Source: Ramlibacter sp.
GTDB taxonomy: Bacteria > Pseudomonadota > Gammaproteobacteria > Burkholderiales > Burkholderiaceae_C
DNA length: 40,867 nt
Assembly (NCBI GenBank): GCA_029237735.1
Contig: JAQZBU010000049.1
Span: 1 to 40,867, forward strand
Direction of reading: 5' to 3'
This document shows, one piece after another, positions 15,950 through 23,760 of the stretch. The notes under the pieces are model-generated. The model saw only the letters and a list, made by a program, of their open reading frames with translations. It did not search any database and was not told the DNA's origin. The position numbers and the translations under genes are program-made. The number at the start of each line of letters is the position of its first letter. Within the stretch, counting starts at the first letter, position 1.

Positions 15950-16972
15950 ATGCCCGCGTCGCAAGACCTCCTCATCGACGTGCACACCCACGTGGTGCCG
16001 CAGTCCTTCCCCGCATACGTGGGGCGGCACCTGGACGCGCCCTGGCCGTCCATGGCCGCTGCCGCCCAGCCGTGCCACAGCCATGTGATGGTGTCCGGTT
16101 CCGTCTACCGCACTGTCACGCACCAGTGCTGGGATTGCCAGGTGCGCGCCGCGGATATGGCGCAAAAAGCGGTGGACCTGCAGGTCCTCTCAGTGATGCC
16201 GGAGCTCCTGTCCTATTGGCTGGAGCCGGAAGATGCGGCCGTTCTGTGCCGCTTCATGAACGAAGTCATCGCGCGGATGGCAGCTGATCATCCCGACCGC
16301 TTTGTGGGGCTGGCGGCCGTGCCGCTGCAGGATGTATCGCGCGCGATCGCCGAGCTCGACCATGCCATGCACCAGCTCGGGCTGGTCGGCGTGGAGATCG
16401 GCACCAATGTCAACGGGGTGGCCGTCGGCGATCCGCGCTTCCTGCCGTTTTTCGAGGCGGCTGCGCAGTGGGGTGCCGCCATCTTCGTGCATCCCCTGCG
16501 ACCCGCCGGCATGGACCGCCTGGTGGGGCCCCCGTCACTCGAACAAGTGCTTGCCTTCCCCGGCGAGACGGGCCTGGCAGCGGCGTCGATGATCACCGGC
16601 GGCACCTTCGCGCGGTTGCCGGGGCTGCGAATCGCGTACAGCCACGGCGGCGGCAGCCTCAGCATGTTGCTGCCGCGGTTGCAGCACGCGTGGCAATCGC
16701 TTCCGCCAGTGCGTGACGCGCTGCCGATGGACCCATGGCAGGCGGCGCGGCGCATGTATTACGACGACCTGGTCTACGACGCCGCGACCATCCATCGGTT
16801 GATCGATGTCTTCGGTCCAACACAGGTCATGGCCGGCAGCGACTATCCGTTCTCGATCATGGATGCCGATCCGGCGCAGCGGCTTGCGTCGCTGGCGGTT
16901 CCTGCGGATGTTCTGCGCCTGCTGCGCGGCGAAAACGCCAGGCGCTGGTTGGGTCGGCCCGAACAAGGATAG
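15950..16972 (+). CDS. Amidohydrolase-family decarboxylase (ACMSD-like)
   Basis: From the ATG at 15950 the protein has 340 residues. The metal ligands of the ACMSD group are all in place: His12 and His14 (DVHTH), His181 (FVHP), Asp298 (GSDYP), and the catalytic His232 (YSHGGG). Human ACMSD has equivalents at 6, 8, 174, 291 and 224. These enzymes decarboxylate without redox, acting on 2-amino-3-carboxymuconate semialdehyde or on aromatic acids (LigW, gamma-resorcylate decarboxylase). It lies 19 bases after the hydrolase and before the reductase. The attractive reading is decarboxylation of a carboxylated ring-fission product, the step done by CmtD in cumate degradation. An aromatic-acid decarboxylase role is the alternative. 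Confidence 0.87.
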   Translation: MPASQDLLIDVHTHVVPQSFPAYVGRHLDAPWPSMAAAAQPCHSHVMVSGSVYRTVTHQCWDCQVRAADMAQKAVDLQVLSVMPELLSYWLEPEDAAVLCRFMNEVIARMAADHPDRFVGLAAVPLQDVSRAIAELDHAMHQLGLVGVEIGTNVNGVAVGDPRFLPFFEAAAQWGAAIFVHPLRPAGMDRLVGPPSLEQVLAFPGETGLAAASMITGGTFARLPGLRIAYSHGGGSLSMLLPRLQHAWQSLPPVRDALPMDPWQAARRMYYDDLVYDAATIHRLIDVFGPTQVMAGSDYPFSIMDADPAQRLASLAVPADVLRLLRGENARRWLGRPEQG

Positions 16973-16978
16973 TTACCT

Positions 16979-17998
16979 ATGAGCAACACATTCAACATCC
17001 AGATCGCAGGCTCGGACCGGTCGTACAGCTGCGAGCCGGGCGACACCTTGCTGCGGGCCGGTCTGCGGGCGGGTTTGGGCTTGTCCTATGAGTGCAATGC
17101 CGGCGCCTGCGGCACCTGCAAGATCGATGTCGTAAGCGGAGAGGTCGAAGACCTCTACCCCGAGGCCACGGGCATCAAGCAGCGCGACCGCGACCGCGGC
17201 CGGCGGCTGGCGTGCCAGAGCGCCCCGCGAGGCGACTGCACAATCAAGACGCGCGTGGCCGACGAGTACGTGCCCCGTCACGCGCCCGCTCGCTGCGAGG
17301 CCGTGCTGGAAAGCAGCCGCGACATCACGCACGACATACGGGAGTTCAGCTTCCGCACTACAGCGCCGGCGCGCTTCCTGGCGGGCCAGTACGCCATGCT
17401 GATGTTGCAGGGCGGAGCCCAGCGCGCGTACTCTATGTCGAACACCGCCAACGAGGACGGTGTATGGCAGTTCATGATCCGTCGCACGGAGACGGGCAGG
17501 GTCAGCAATGCGCTGTTCGCACTGGCGGCAGGTGCGGCCGTTGCGATCGACGGTCCCTACGGCTTGGCTTATCTGCGCGAAGACAGCGAGCGCGACATCG
17601 TGTGCATCGCCGGCGGATCGGGCATCGCACCGGTAGTTTCCATTCTAGACGCTGCGGCGCAACTGGAGCATCCGCGCCATCTCGGCGCCTGGCTCTTCTA
17701 TGGCGGACGCGGGCCCAGGGACGTGCCGGCCATCGATCGGGTACTACGAAGCCACGGCCTGAACCGGAACCTGGAATGGCACCCGACCATATCGGTGCCG
17801 GCACTGGCCGAGGGCACCGATTGGACCGGGGAGGTGGGTTTCGTGCACGAGCTGCTGCCGCGAAAGCTCCCCAAGCCGCTGACCGAATACGAGTATTACT
17901 TTGCCGGCCCGCCCCCGATGGTGGAGGCGACGGTGCGGTTGCTGGTGGCCGAGAACAAGGTGCCCCAGTCGCAGCTGCACTTCGACCGGTTCTTCTGA
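16979..17998 (+). CDS. Oxygenase reductase: plant-type [2Fe-2S] ferredoxin, FAD and NAD(P)H domains
   Basis: The 339-residue protein begins with a plant-type ferredoxin domain with Cys39, Cys44, Cys47 (ECNAGACGTC) and Cys79 (RLACQS). A flavin domain follows with RAYSMSNT (the RxYS motif that binds FAD), then an NAD(P)H domain with CIAGGSGIAP and the C-terminal LHFDRFF. This order is shared by class IB reductases (BenC), which feed the oxygenase directly, and class III reductases (NahAa), which use a separate ferredoxin. A damaged Rieske ferredoxin gene follows directly, which suggests the system was class III and raises the question of how electrons now reach the oxygenase. It starts 6 bases after the decarboxylase. 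Confidence 0.92.
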   Translation: MSNTFNIQIAGSDRSYSCEPGDTLLRAGLRAGLGLSYECNAGACGTCKIDVVSGEVEDLYPEATGIKQRDRDRGRRLACQSAPRGDCTIKTRVADEYVPRHAPARCEAVLESSRDITHDIREFSFRTTAPARFLAGQYAMLMLQGGAQRAYSMSNTANEDGVWQFMIRRTETGRVSNALFALAAGAAVAIDGPYGLAYLREDSERDIVCIAGGSGIAPVVSILDAAAQLEHPRHLGAWLFYGGRGPRDVPAIDRVLRSHGLNRNLEWHPTISVPALAEGTDWTGEVGFVHELLPRKLPKPLTEYEYYFAGPPPMVEATVRLLVAENKVPQSQLHFDRFF

Positions 17999-18010
17999 AG
18001 GAGAAATTTC

Positions 18011-18174
18011 ATGAGCGATAGCGATACGACCACCACCGGCGTCTTGCGCCTGTGCCGCGTCGAAGCAAGACCGGCTCCGCACTCACATTTCCCGCTGTGG
18101 AGCCGATTCGCGTCTACAAGACCATCGTGCGCGACGGCGAAGTCTTCATCGATCCAGAAAGCGAACCCACGTGA
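18011..18174 (+). pseudogene. Rieske-type ferredoxin gene with internal deletion and frameshift
   Basis: A good ribosome site (GAAGGAGAAATTTC) precedes ATG at 18011, and the first 19 codons read MSDSD...GVLRLCRVEA, a normal Rieske ferredoxin N-terminus. In a different frame, 18067-18174 reads KTGSALTFPAVEPIRVYKTI and then VRDGEVFIDPES to a TGA, which is the normal C-terminus of such ferredoxins (usual form ...IKTG.ALTFPA..P.R.Y...). The roughly 60 residues between, including both cluster-binding motifs (CTH and CP.H), are missing and the frame is broken. The original stop overlaps the GTG of the hydratase (GTGA at 18171), showing that the ferredoxin was once translationally coupled to it. The product cannot bind a Rieske cluster. 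Confidence 0.85.
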
Positions 18175-18962
18175 CAACATCCACCATACCGCGCCAGCAA
18201 CAGGCCGCCGATGCCCTGCGGCAGGCTCGCGAAAGCCGCCAGCCCGTCCCCCGGATTTCGGAGACCCATGACATCCAGGGCCTCGAAGCCGCGTATGCGG
18301 TGGCCGAAATCAATACGCGTGCAGAGCTTGCCAGGGGCAAGCGCGTCTCGGGCAAGAAAGTGGGACTGACCTCCAAAGCCGTCCAGCAGCAACTGGGCGT
18401 CGATCAACCGGATTTCGGCGTTCTGTTTTCGGACATGGAATTCCTGAACGCACAGGAAGTGCCGATGGCCCGCCTGATCCAGCCGAAAGTGGAGGCCGAA
18501 GTCGCCTTCGTGGTCGGGCGCGACTGCACCGGCGAGGCGCCCACCTGGGCGGAATTCCTGGCGAGCCTGGCCTACGCGCTCCCGGCGATAGAGATCGTCG
18601 ACAGCGCCATCATCGACTGGAAGATCACCCTGGTGGATACCGTTGCCGACAACGCATCCTCGGGCTTGTATGTGCTGGGCGACCAGCCTGTGGCCATCGG
18701 CGACGTTTCGCTTGCGGAGGTGGGCATGCAGCTGGACAAGAACGCGCAGACCGCGTCGGTCGGCGGCGGCGCCGCTTGCCTCGGCCATCCCCTTCGGGCG
18801 GCGTACTGGCTCGCCAGGACGATGGCCGCGCGCGGGCACGGCTTGCGCGCAGGCGAGGTGATCCTGTCGGGCGCGCTTGGCCCAATGGTGCCCGTAGGGG
18901 CTGGCGACCTCGTCCAGGTGCGCATCGGCGCACTCGGCACTGTGTCCTGCCGGATGGTCTAG
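18171..18962 (+). CDS. 2-hydroxypenta-2,4-dienoate (2-keto-4-pentenoate) hydratase
   Basis: The start is GTG at 18171, giving 263 residues, the usual length for MhpD/XylJ/DmpE. Typical segments are GKKVGLTS near residue 62, DFGVLFSDM, the metal-ligand stretch PKVEAEVAFVVG (Glu residues), LPAIEIVDSAIIDWKITLVDTVADNASS, LGHPLRAAYWLA and a C-terminal hydrophobic VPVGAGDLVQVRIGALG. It adds water to the dienoate released by the C-C hydrolase, giving 4-hydroxy-2-oxovalerate. It overlaps the end of the ruined ferredoxin gene and is followed 9 bases later by the dehydrogenase. The call is secure; the symbol is left blank because several pathway names apply. Confidence 0.92.
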   Translation: MTTSTIPRQQQAADALRQARESRQPVPRISETHDIQGLEAAYAVAEINTRAELARGKRVSGKKVGLTSKAVQQQLGVDQPDFGVLFSDMEFLNAQEVPMARLIQPKVEAEVAFVVGRDCTGEAPTWAEFLASLAYALPAIEIVDSAIIDWKITLVDTVADNASSGLYVLGDQPVAIGDVSLAEVGMQLDKNAQTASVGGGAACLGHPLRAAYWLARTMAARGHGLRAGEVILSGALGPMVPVGAGDLVQVRIGALGTVSCRMV

Positions 18963-18971
18963 GAGAAAAAA

Positions 18972-19916
18972 ATGAACCGAAAACTGAAGGCCGCCATCAT
19001 CGGCAGCGGCAACATCGGTACGGACCTGATGATCAAGATCATGCGCCAGGGCCGTCACATCGAGATGGGCGCCATGGTGGGCATCGACCCTGCATCCGAT
19101 GGCCTGGCGCGCGCGGCGCGAATGGGCGTGGCCACGACGTCCGATGGGGTGGTGGGCCTTGCGGCATTGCCGGTGTTCGCCGACATCGACATCGTGTTCG
19201 ACGCGACCAGCGCGGCCGCGCACGTGAAGAACGACGCCTTCCTGCGCAAGTGCAAGCCCGGCATCCGCCTCGTCGACCTGACGCCCGCCGCAGTGGGGCC
19301 GTATTGTGTGCCGGTGGTCAACGGCGACGATCACCTCGAAGCGACCAACGTCAATATGGTGACATGCGGCGGACAAGCCACCATCCCGATGGTGGCGGCC
19401 GTGTCGCGTGTCACAAAGGTGCACTATGCCGAGATCGTGGCGTCCATCGCCAGCAAGAGCGCCGGTCCCGGAACGCGCGCGAACATCGACGAGTTCACCG
19501 AAACAACTTCCCGGGCCATAGAGAAGGTGGGAGGCGCCGCGAAGGGCAAGGCCATCATCGTCCTCAATCCGGCCGAGCCGCCGCTGATCATGCGCGATAC
19601 GGTGTACACCTTCAGCGCCCTGGCGGACGAGGACCGCATTGCCGATTCCGTGGCGCGGATGATCGCCGCCGTGCAGCAATACGTGCCGGGGTACCGCCTC
19701 AAGCAAAAGGTGCAATTCGACCGGCTCGACCAGTTGATGATCCCTGGCATCGGCCGCGGCCTGTCGGGCCTGAAGACTTCCATCTTCCTGGAAGTCGAAG
19801 GCGCCGCGCATTACCTTCCAGCTTACGCCGGCAATCTGGACATCATGACGAGCGCGGCCCTGGCCACGGCCGAGCGCATGGCGGCGCGCATGGTCGGCAC
19901 GGCGATCGCCGCCTGA
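18972..19916 (+). CDS. mhpF: Acetaldehyde dehydrogenase (acylating)
   Basis: The 314-residue protein has the NAD-binding motif [14 protein letters not shown] (residues 9-22) and catalytic Cys132 in [13 protein letters not shown], matching Cys132 of DmpF. Other family marks are [30 protein letters not shown] and [11 protein letters not shown]. It converts acetaldehyde, CoA and NAD+ to acetyl-CoA, and channels acetaldehyde directly from the aldolase with which it forms a complex. AGGAG (18961-18965) precedes the ATG. The aldolase gene follows after 10 bases. Confidence 0.95.
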   Translation: MNRKLKAAIIGSGNIGTDLMIKIMRQGRHIEMGAMVGIDPASDGLARAARMGVATTSDGVVGLAALPVFADIDIVFDATSAAAHVKNDAFLRKCKPGIRLVDLTPAAVGPYCVPVVNGDDHLEATNVNMVTCGGQATIPMVAAVSRVTKVHYAEIVASIASKSAGPGTRANIDEFTETTSRAIEKVGGAAKGKAIIVLNPAEPPLIMRDTVYTFSALADEDRIADSVARMIAAVQQYVPGYRLKQKVQFDRLDQLMIPGIGRGLSGLKTSIFLEVEGAAHYLPAYAGNLDIMTSAALATAERMAARMVGTAIAA

Positions 19917-19926
19917 GGACATTCGA

Positions 19927-20958
19927 ATGAACGGCAAGAAAATCTATATCTCCGACGTGACGCTGCGCGACGGCAGTCACGCCATCCGCCACCAGTACAC
20001 GGTAGATCAGGCTCGCCAGATCGCCCAGGCCCTGGACGAAGCCCGCGTGGACTCCATCGAAGTGGCGCATGGCGACGGTTTGCAGGGCGGAAGCTTCAAC
20101 TACGGCTTCGGCGCGCATACCGACCTCGAATGGATCGAGGCGGCGGCGCAAGTGGTCAAGCACGCAAAAATCGCGACGCTGCTGCTGCCCGGCATCGGCA
20201 CCGTCCATGACCTCAAGGAGGCGTATGCCGCCGGCGCGCGCATCGTGCGCGTGGCCACGCACTGCACCGAAGCAGACATCTCCCGCCAGCACATCGAGGT
20301 GGCGAGGCTGCTGGGTATGGAAGCCGTGGGTTTTCTGATGATGAGCCACATGACGACGCCGCAACACCTCGCGCAGCAAGCCAGGCTGATGGAAAGCTAC
20401 GGCGCCACCTGCTGCTATGTCGTGGACTCCGGTGGTGCCCTCAGCATGGCGGACGTGCGTGACCGATTCCGGGCCTTCAAGGATGTGCTCAAGCCCGAGA
20501 CCCAGACCGGCATGCATGCGCACCACAACCTCAGCCTCGGGGTGGCCAACTCCATCGTCGCCGTGGAGGAGGGGTGCGACCGCGTCGATGCCAGCCTGGC
20601 GGGCATGGGCGCCGGAGCCGGCAATGCGCCGCTGGAGGTGTTCATTGCGGCGGCCGATCGCATGGGCTGGGATCATGGCTGCGACCTGTACAAACTGATG
20701 GACGCGGCAGACGACATCGTGCGGCCCCTGCAGGACCGGCCCGTCCGCGTCGACCGCGAGACCCTGGCTCTCGGCTACGCCGGCGTGTACAGCAGCTTCC
20801 TGCGCCATTCCGAGGCGGCCGCGCGCAAGTACGGCCTGAAGACCGTCGACATCCTGGTAGAACTCGGACGCCGGCGCATGGTCGGCGGGCAGGAGGACAT
20901 GATTGTCGACGTCGCGCTCGACCTGCTGAATCGGCAGGCCCAGCACGCGCCGGCGTGA
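19927..20958 (+). CDS. mhpE: 4-hydroxy-2-oxovalerate aldolase
   Basis: The 343-residue protein begins [18 protein letters not shown], with Arg14 and metal ligand Asp15. The other metal ligands His197 and His199 are in [34 protein letters not shown] and the C-terminal communication-domain text ([15 protein letters not shown]) match DmpG/MhpE. It splits 4-hydroxy-2-oxovalerate into pyruvate and acetaldehyde, and passes acetaldehyde to the dehydrogenase encoded just upstream. It ends the lower meta pathway; the next gene is a transporter component. Confidence 0.95.
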   Translation: MNGKKIYISDVTLRDGSHAIRHQYTVDQARQIAQALDEARVDSIEVAHGDGLQGGSFNYGFGAHTDLEWIEAAAQVVKHAKIATLLLPGIGTVHDLKEAYAAGARIVRVATHCTEADISRQHIEVARLLGMEAVGFLMMSHMTTPQHLAQQARLMESYGATCCYVVDSGGALSMADVRDRFRAFKDVLKPETQTGMHAHHNLSLGVANSIVAVEEGCDRVDASLAGMGAGAGNAPLEVFIAAADRMGWDHGCDLYKLMDAADDIVRPLQDRPVRVDRETLALGYAGVYSSFLRHSEAAARKYGLKTVDILVELGRRRMVGGQEDMIVDVALDLLNRQAQHAPA

Positions 20959-20998
20959 GTCATCTAGTTTCTCTTTCGATTGCCAAGTGAGATCCACC

Positions 20999-21964
20999 AT
21001 GAACTTCACCCGCAGGGCTGCCGCCGCAGCCATTCTTGCGCTTTCAACCTCCCTTTCATTGGCGCAGGCGGGCGGCACCGTCCGCCTGATCGTGCCGTTC
21101 CCACCCGGAGGCGCCACCGATGCGCTCGCTCGCGCGCTGGCGCCGAAACTGAGCGCGCAGCTGGGCCAGAACGTGATTGTCGAAAACAAGGCTGGCGCGA
21201 GCGGCCAGATCGGCACGGCTTACGTCAAGTCGGCACCGGCGGATGGGTCCGTGTTGCTGTTCACGACCGATCACACCATCGTCACGGTGCCGCATCTCGT
21301 GGCCAACGCCGGCTATGAGCCCTTGCGCGACTTCGTGGCGGTGGGGCAGGTTGCACGCTTCCCGCTGGCGTTGACTGTAGGGCCCGCGACGGGGGCAAAG
21401 TCGCTGGCGGACCTGGCCACCTACGTGAAGGCCAACGCTGGAAAAGCCAACTATGGTGTGCCGGTTGTCGGAGGCTTTCCCTCGACTGTCGGCGTGATGG
21501 TGGCTCGCCGGATCGGCGTGCCGATGGTGGCGGTTCCGTTTCCCGGCTCAGGGCCCGTGGTGACGAACGTCGCTGCCGACCAGGTGACCGCCGGCGTCAC
21601 CGGACTGGGAGATGCGATGCAGATGCACAAGGGCGGCCGTGTGAAAGTGGTTGCCATTACCGGCACCCGCCGCTCCGCGATCCTTCCGGATGTTCCCACT
21701 TTCGAGGAAGCGGGCTACCCCGGTCTGACGCTCAACTCCTGGTATGGATTCTTTGCACCCAAGGCCCTGCCTGCCCAGCAGGCGCTCCGCTTCAACCGCG
21801 CCGTGGCTGCTGCATTGGGTGAGGCAGACATGAAGCAGAGGATCGCCGAACTGTCGATGGAGATTGCCCCAACGACGTTGACGGAAGCCGCGGCGGAGTT
21901 CAAGACCGCGGCGGACTTCTGGACAGAAGCGGCGAAGTCCCCCGATTTCGTGCGGCCGCAATAA
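20999..21964 (+). CDS. Tripartite tricarboxylate transporter (Bug family) periplasmic binding protein
   Basis: Two starts are possible: GTG at 20987 and ATG at 20999. The ATG gives a normal signal peptide (MNFTRRAAAAAILALSTSLSLAQA, cleavage after AQA) and 321 residues, and is preferred. The mature start GGTVRLIVPFPPGGATDALARALAPKLS is the Bug-family hallmark, followed by VIVENKAGASGQIGT. These extracytoplasmic proteins bind carboxylates, often aromatic acids, and are hugely expanded in Comamonadaceae and Bordetella, mostly as orphans. No TctA/TctB membrane partners are present here. Position at the end of the array suggests a role in substrate binding or sensing, in parallel with the Liv-type importer. 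Confidence 0.9.
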   Translation: MNFTRRAAAAAILALSTSLSLAQAGGTVRLIVPFPPGGATDALARALAPKLSAQLGQNVIVENKAGASGQIGTAYVKSAPADGSVLLFTTDHTIVTVPHLVANAGYEPLRDFVAVGQVARFPLALTVGPATGAKSLADLATYVKANAGKANYGVPVVGGFPSTVGVMVARRIGVPMVAVPFPGSGPVVTNVAADQVTAGVTGLGDAMQMHKGGRVKVVAITGTRRSAILPDVPTFEEAGYPGLTLNSWYGFFAPKALPAQQALRFNRAVAAALGEADMKQRIAELSMEIAPTTLTEAAAEFKTAADFWTEAAKSPDFVRPQ

Positions 21965-21984
21965 GCAATTTGCGAAAATGGCTC

Positions 21985-22377
21985 ATGGAACAGCAACAGT
22001 TGTGGGTGGAGCCCGTAGGTTCGATCATCGTCGCGCGGCTCAGGGGCGTCTTGAGTACGGAGTTGCTGCTCGAGTGCCAGCAACGCGTCCTGGAACTGGT
22101 CCAGGAGACGGGACACGCCCGGGTCTTGTACGACACACTTGAGTTGATAGCTCCTGACATCGACCTGGTGTTGCTGCAGCAAAAGCTCGAGACCGAAAAA
22201 CACGCCAGCCTGGGCGCGATAACCCCACGCACGGCAATCCTGGTTCCGAACACACGCATCGCCTATCTGTCGCGCATTGCCTTCGGCCAATTTGGCGAGG
22301 AGCGCTACACGGTGGTCTACAACGACATGGGGCGCGCGCTCAAATGGTTGGAAGAGCCGGACGGTCGCTCCGTGTAG
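21985..22377 (+). CDS. Uncharacterised protein, possibly STAS/SpoIIAA-like
   Basis: The frame is open from 21970 (TTG), but the ATG at 21985 gives the likelier start MEQQQLWVEPVGSI and 130 residues. No signal peptide or membrane segment is present. The alternation of strand and helix (IIVARLRGVLSTELLLECQQRVLELVQETGHARVLYDTLEL in pieces, then RTAILVPNTRIAYLSRIAFGQFGEERYTVVYND) resembles small STAS-like alpha/beta proteins in which a helix follows each strand. I could not identify a conserved phosphorylatable Ser. It follows the Bug protein by 20 bases on the same strand and may be the end of the transcript. The function is unknown. Confidence 0.7.
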   Translation: MEQQQLWVEPVGSIIVARLRGVLSTELLLECQQRVLELVQETGHARVLYDTLELIAPDIDLVLLQQKLETEKHASLGAITPRTAILVPNTRIAYLSRIAFGQFGEERYTVVYNDMGRALKWLEEPDGRSV

Positions 22378-22449
22378 GAATCCGCTGACGCCCGTGTGCG
22401 AAACATGCTGCTGACGGACGGGCTGGCACGTTCCAATAATCTGTATGCA

Positions 22450-22659
22450 ATGTCGACAAGGAAGTTATCCGAGCCCAATTTGGACAAGGTGCCACAGCCG
22501 CGCACGGGCCACGGCACCGCCAGTGTTATTGCGCGATTGAATGAGCAGCTGTCCCAGATGGAATCGTCGCTGATGGTCGAATCCGATGAGGATGCTAATC
22601 GCGAAGCGCCACCCGGCGCAACGACTCCGGCCATTGACCCGGATCCGCGTCCGGCCTGA
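22450..22659 (+). CDS. Small hypothetical protein (69 residues)
   Basis: The likely start is ATG at 22450, because a -10-like TAATCT at 22437-22442 ends seven bases before it, as in a leaderless transcript; there is no ribosome site. An in-frame GTG at 22396 would make 87 residues. The protein is polar: a short helix VIARLNEQLSQMESSLMVES in the middle and a Pro-rich acidic end. No family was recognised. It is convergent with the next gene, with 20 bases between them. Codon choice looks like neighbouring genes, but the call is tentative. Confidence 0.4.
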   Translation: MSTRKLSEPNLDKVPQPRTGHGTASVIARLNEQLSQMESSLMVESDEDANREAPPGATTPAIDPDPRPA

Positions 22660-22672
22660 CTGCGCGCCCACA

Positions 22673-22688
22673 CCCGCGGTTACGCGGG
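22673..22688. terminator. Hairpin between convergent genes
   Basis: CCCGCG-GTTA-CGCGGG is a perfect six-base stem with a four-base loop, lying between two convergent genes and overlapping the stop codon of the minus-strand gene. There is no T-run on either side, so it is at best a weak or bidirectional terminator. Confidence 0.35.
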
Positions 22689-23180
22689 GAATGTTCGCTT
22701 GGTTTCTTCCATTCCCCGTTCGGCCAGGCCCGAGAGCTCTTTGAGTTTTTCCGCGGCCGCTTGGGCCGCATCACGGTGTGATCGCCATAACTGAACGAAT
22801 TGCACGTCATGGTCCGATTCGAACCACGCCTCCGCGTCCATCAGGCGTAACAACTGTTGGCCCCACAGGAAGTCGATCAGTCGTGCATGCACCTCATACA
22901 GCTGCGTGGCTTCTTCGGACAGCTCTGGAAACCATCCGCGCTGGATGTTGCGCACGTCCTGCAGCGGCGAATCGCCTTGCTGGGCATCCCCCTGGAAGGA
23001 TGCGGCGCCGCTTTGCGCCGCGACCCAGTCGGTGTACGCTTCGAGCGCATCGAGCAGTTCTACCGCCTTCGCGCGGCGCAGCACGTGCAGCCGCAGATGC
23101 CGCGCGATCGCGGCGCTGGCGATGGCCACAAGCGTCAGGCCGGCCGCAAGCCAGGCCAGGTAGTAAGCGGTGTGCGACAA
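22680..23180 (-). CDS. Uncharacterised protein with one N-terminal membrane segment
   Basis: The 166-residue protein begins at a TTG (MSHTAYYLAWLAAGLTLVAIASAAIA), with one hydrophobic helix at residues 5-26 followed by the basic stretch RHLRLHVLRRAK, so the rest is cytoplasmic. The soluble part is helical and Glu/Trp-rich (LLDALEAYTDWVAAQSG; YEVHARLIDFLWGQQLLRLMDAEAWFESD; AEKLKELSGLAERGMEETKR). No family was recognised. The start is uncertain since no clear ribosome site precedes the TTG. It lies between small hypothetical genes and may form a short minus-strand unit with the gene upstream, 105 bases away. Confidence 0.65.
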   Translation of the reverse strand: MSHTAYYLAWLAAGLTLVAIASAAIARHLRLHVLRRAKAVELLDALEAYTDWVAAQSGAASFQGDAQQGDSPLQDVRNIQRGWFPELSEEATQLYEVHARLIDFLWGQQLLRLMDAEAWFESDHDVQFVQLWRSHRDAAQAAAEKLKELSGLAERGMEETKRTFPA

Positions 23181-23285
23181 GGGTTACCAAAAGTGCTGAT
23201 GCCAGTGTGCGCGAAGGCACATCGCTTCGGACGTCGGACACCTCCTACGCTACGTGTAAGCCGCGCCGCACGTCGAGCTCGGCGC

Positions 23286-23633
23286 TCAATGGTTTTTAGC
23301 CAGGACCGGTTGCCGCAGCCCAAAACCGCCGCGGGGATCGTCCTGTCGAGTCAGGCGGTCAGCGTTGGCTGTCCATCGCTGGGCAAGGTTGGAGAAGATC
23401 ATCCGGCATTCCGTCGTGAAGCATTCCTGTTCGTGGAGCAGCTTCAGGTTCTTGGCAATCTTGCGCGCAATGAGCACGCGATGTGCCGGGGCCGGGTTCT
23501 GCATGAAGGCAGTCATGAGCGCCAAAGTCGCTGTCCACAAAGCGGCGCAAGCCCGCGTCAGTTTCACGGCGTTCGCATCGGGGTCGGCGTCGGTATCGAG
23601 GAGGGCCGGCATGGCGGCCTGTGCGCGGTTCAT
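23286..23633 (-). CDS. Uncharacterised small helical protein
   Basis: The 115-residue protein starts at ATG 23633 with a strong ribosome site (AAGGAG, eight bases upstream on the minus strand), which supports it as real. It has a mildly hydrophobic helix (LTRACAALWTATLALMTAFMQ, residues 25-45) followed by a basic helical part with two cysteines (HEQECFTTECRMIFSNLAQRW). The pattern resembles small helical proteins found beside stress or phasin-like genes, but no family can be named. The spelling of its end (RLTRQDDPRGGFGLRQPVLAKNH) suggests a disordered tail. Confidence 0.6.
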   Translation of the reverse strand: MNRAQAAMPALLDTDADPDANAVKLTRACAALWTATLALMTAFMQNPAPAHRVLIARKIAKNLKLLHEQECFTTECRMIFSNLAQRWTANADRLTRQDDPRGGFGLRQPVLAKNH

Positions 23634-23760
23634 GGGGAGGGCTCCTTGGCGGAAGACTTGGTGTCATCCTAGGGCCTGCCGCGCGTCGGGCCTGTCAGTG
23701 CCCGGTGCCAAGGGTGGCGCGCTGTGTCCTACAGCGTGCCCGCCCTGGGCGCACAGGTTG

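Noticed and set aside
18011..18271. Continuous 86-codon frame starting at the ferredoxin ATG
   Set aside because: After codon 19 it departs from ferredoxin sequence into a frame with no similarity and runs into the hydratase gene; it is the product of the deletion, not a new gene.
18114..19937. 607-codon minus-strand frame
   Set aside because: Antisense to the hydratase and acetaldehyde dehydrogenase genes, both certain; long only because of high GC.
23688..23703. Second possible sigma-54 site upstream of the gene starting at 23633 (minus strand GGGCACTGACAGGC)
   Set aside because: The -24 half is good but the -12 half lacks TTGC and the GG-to-GC spacing fits only with a shifted -24 motif; too weak to list.
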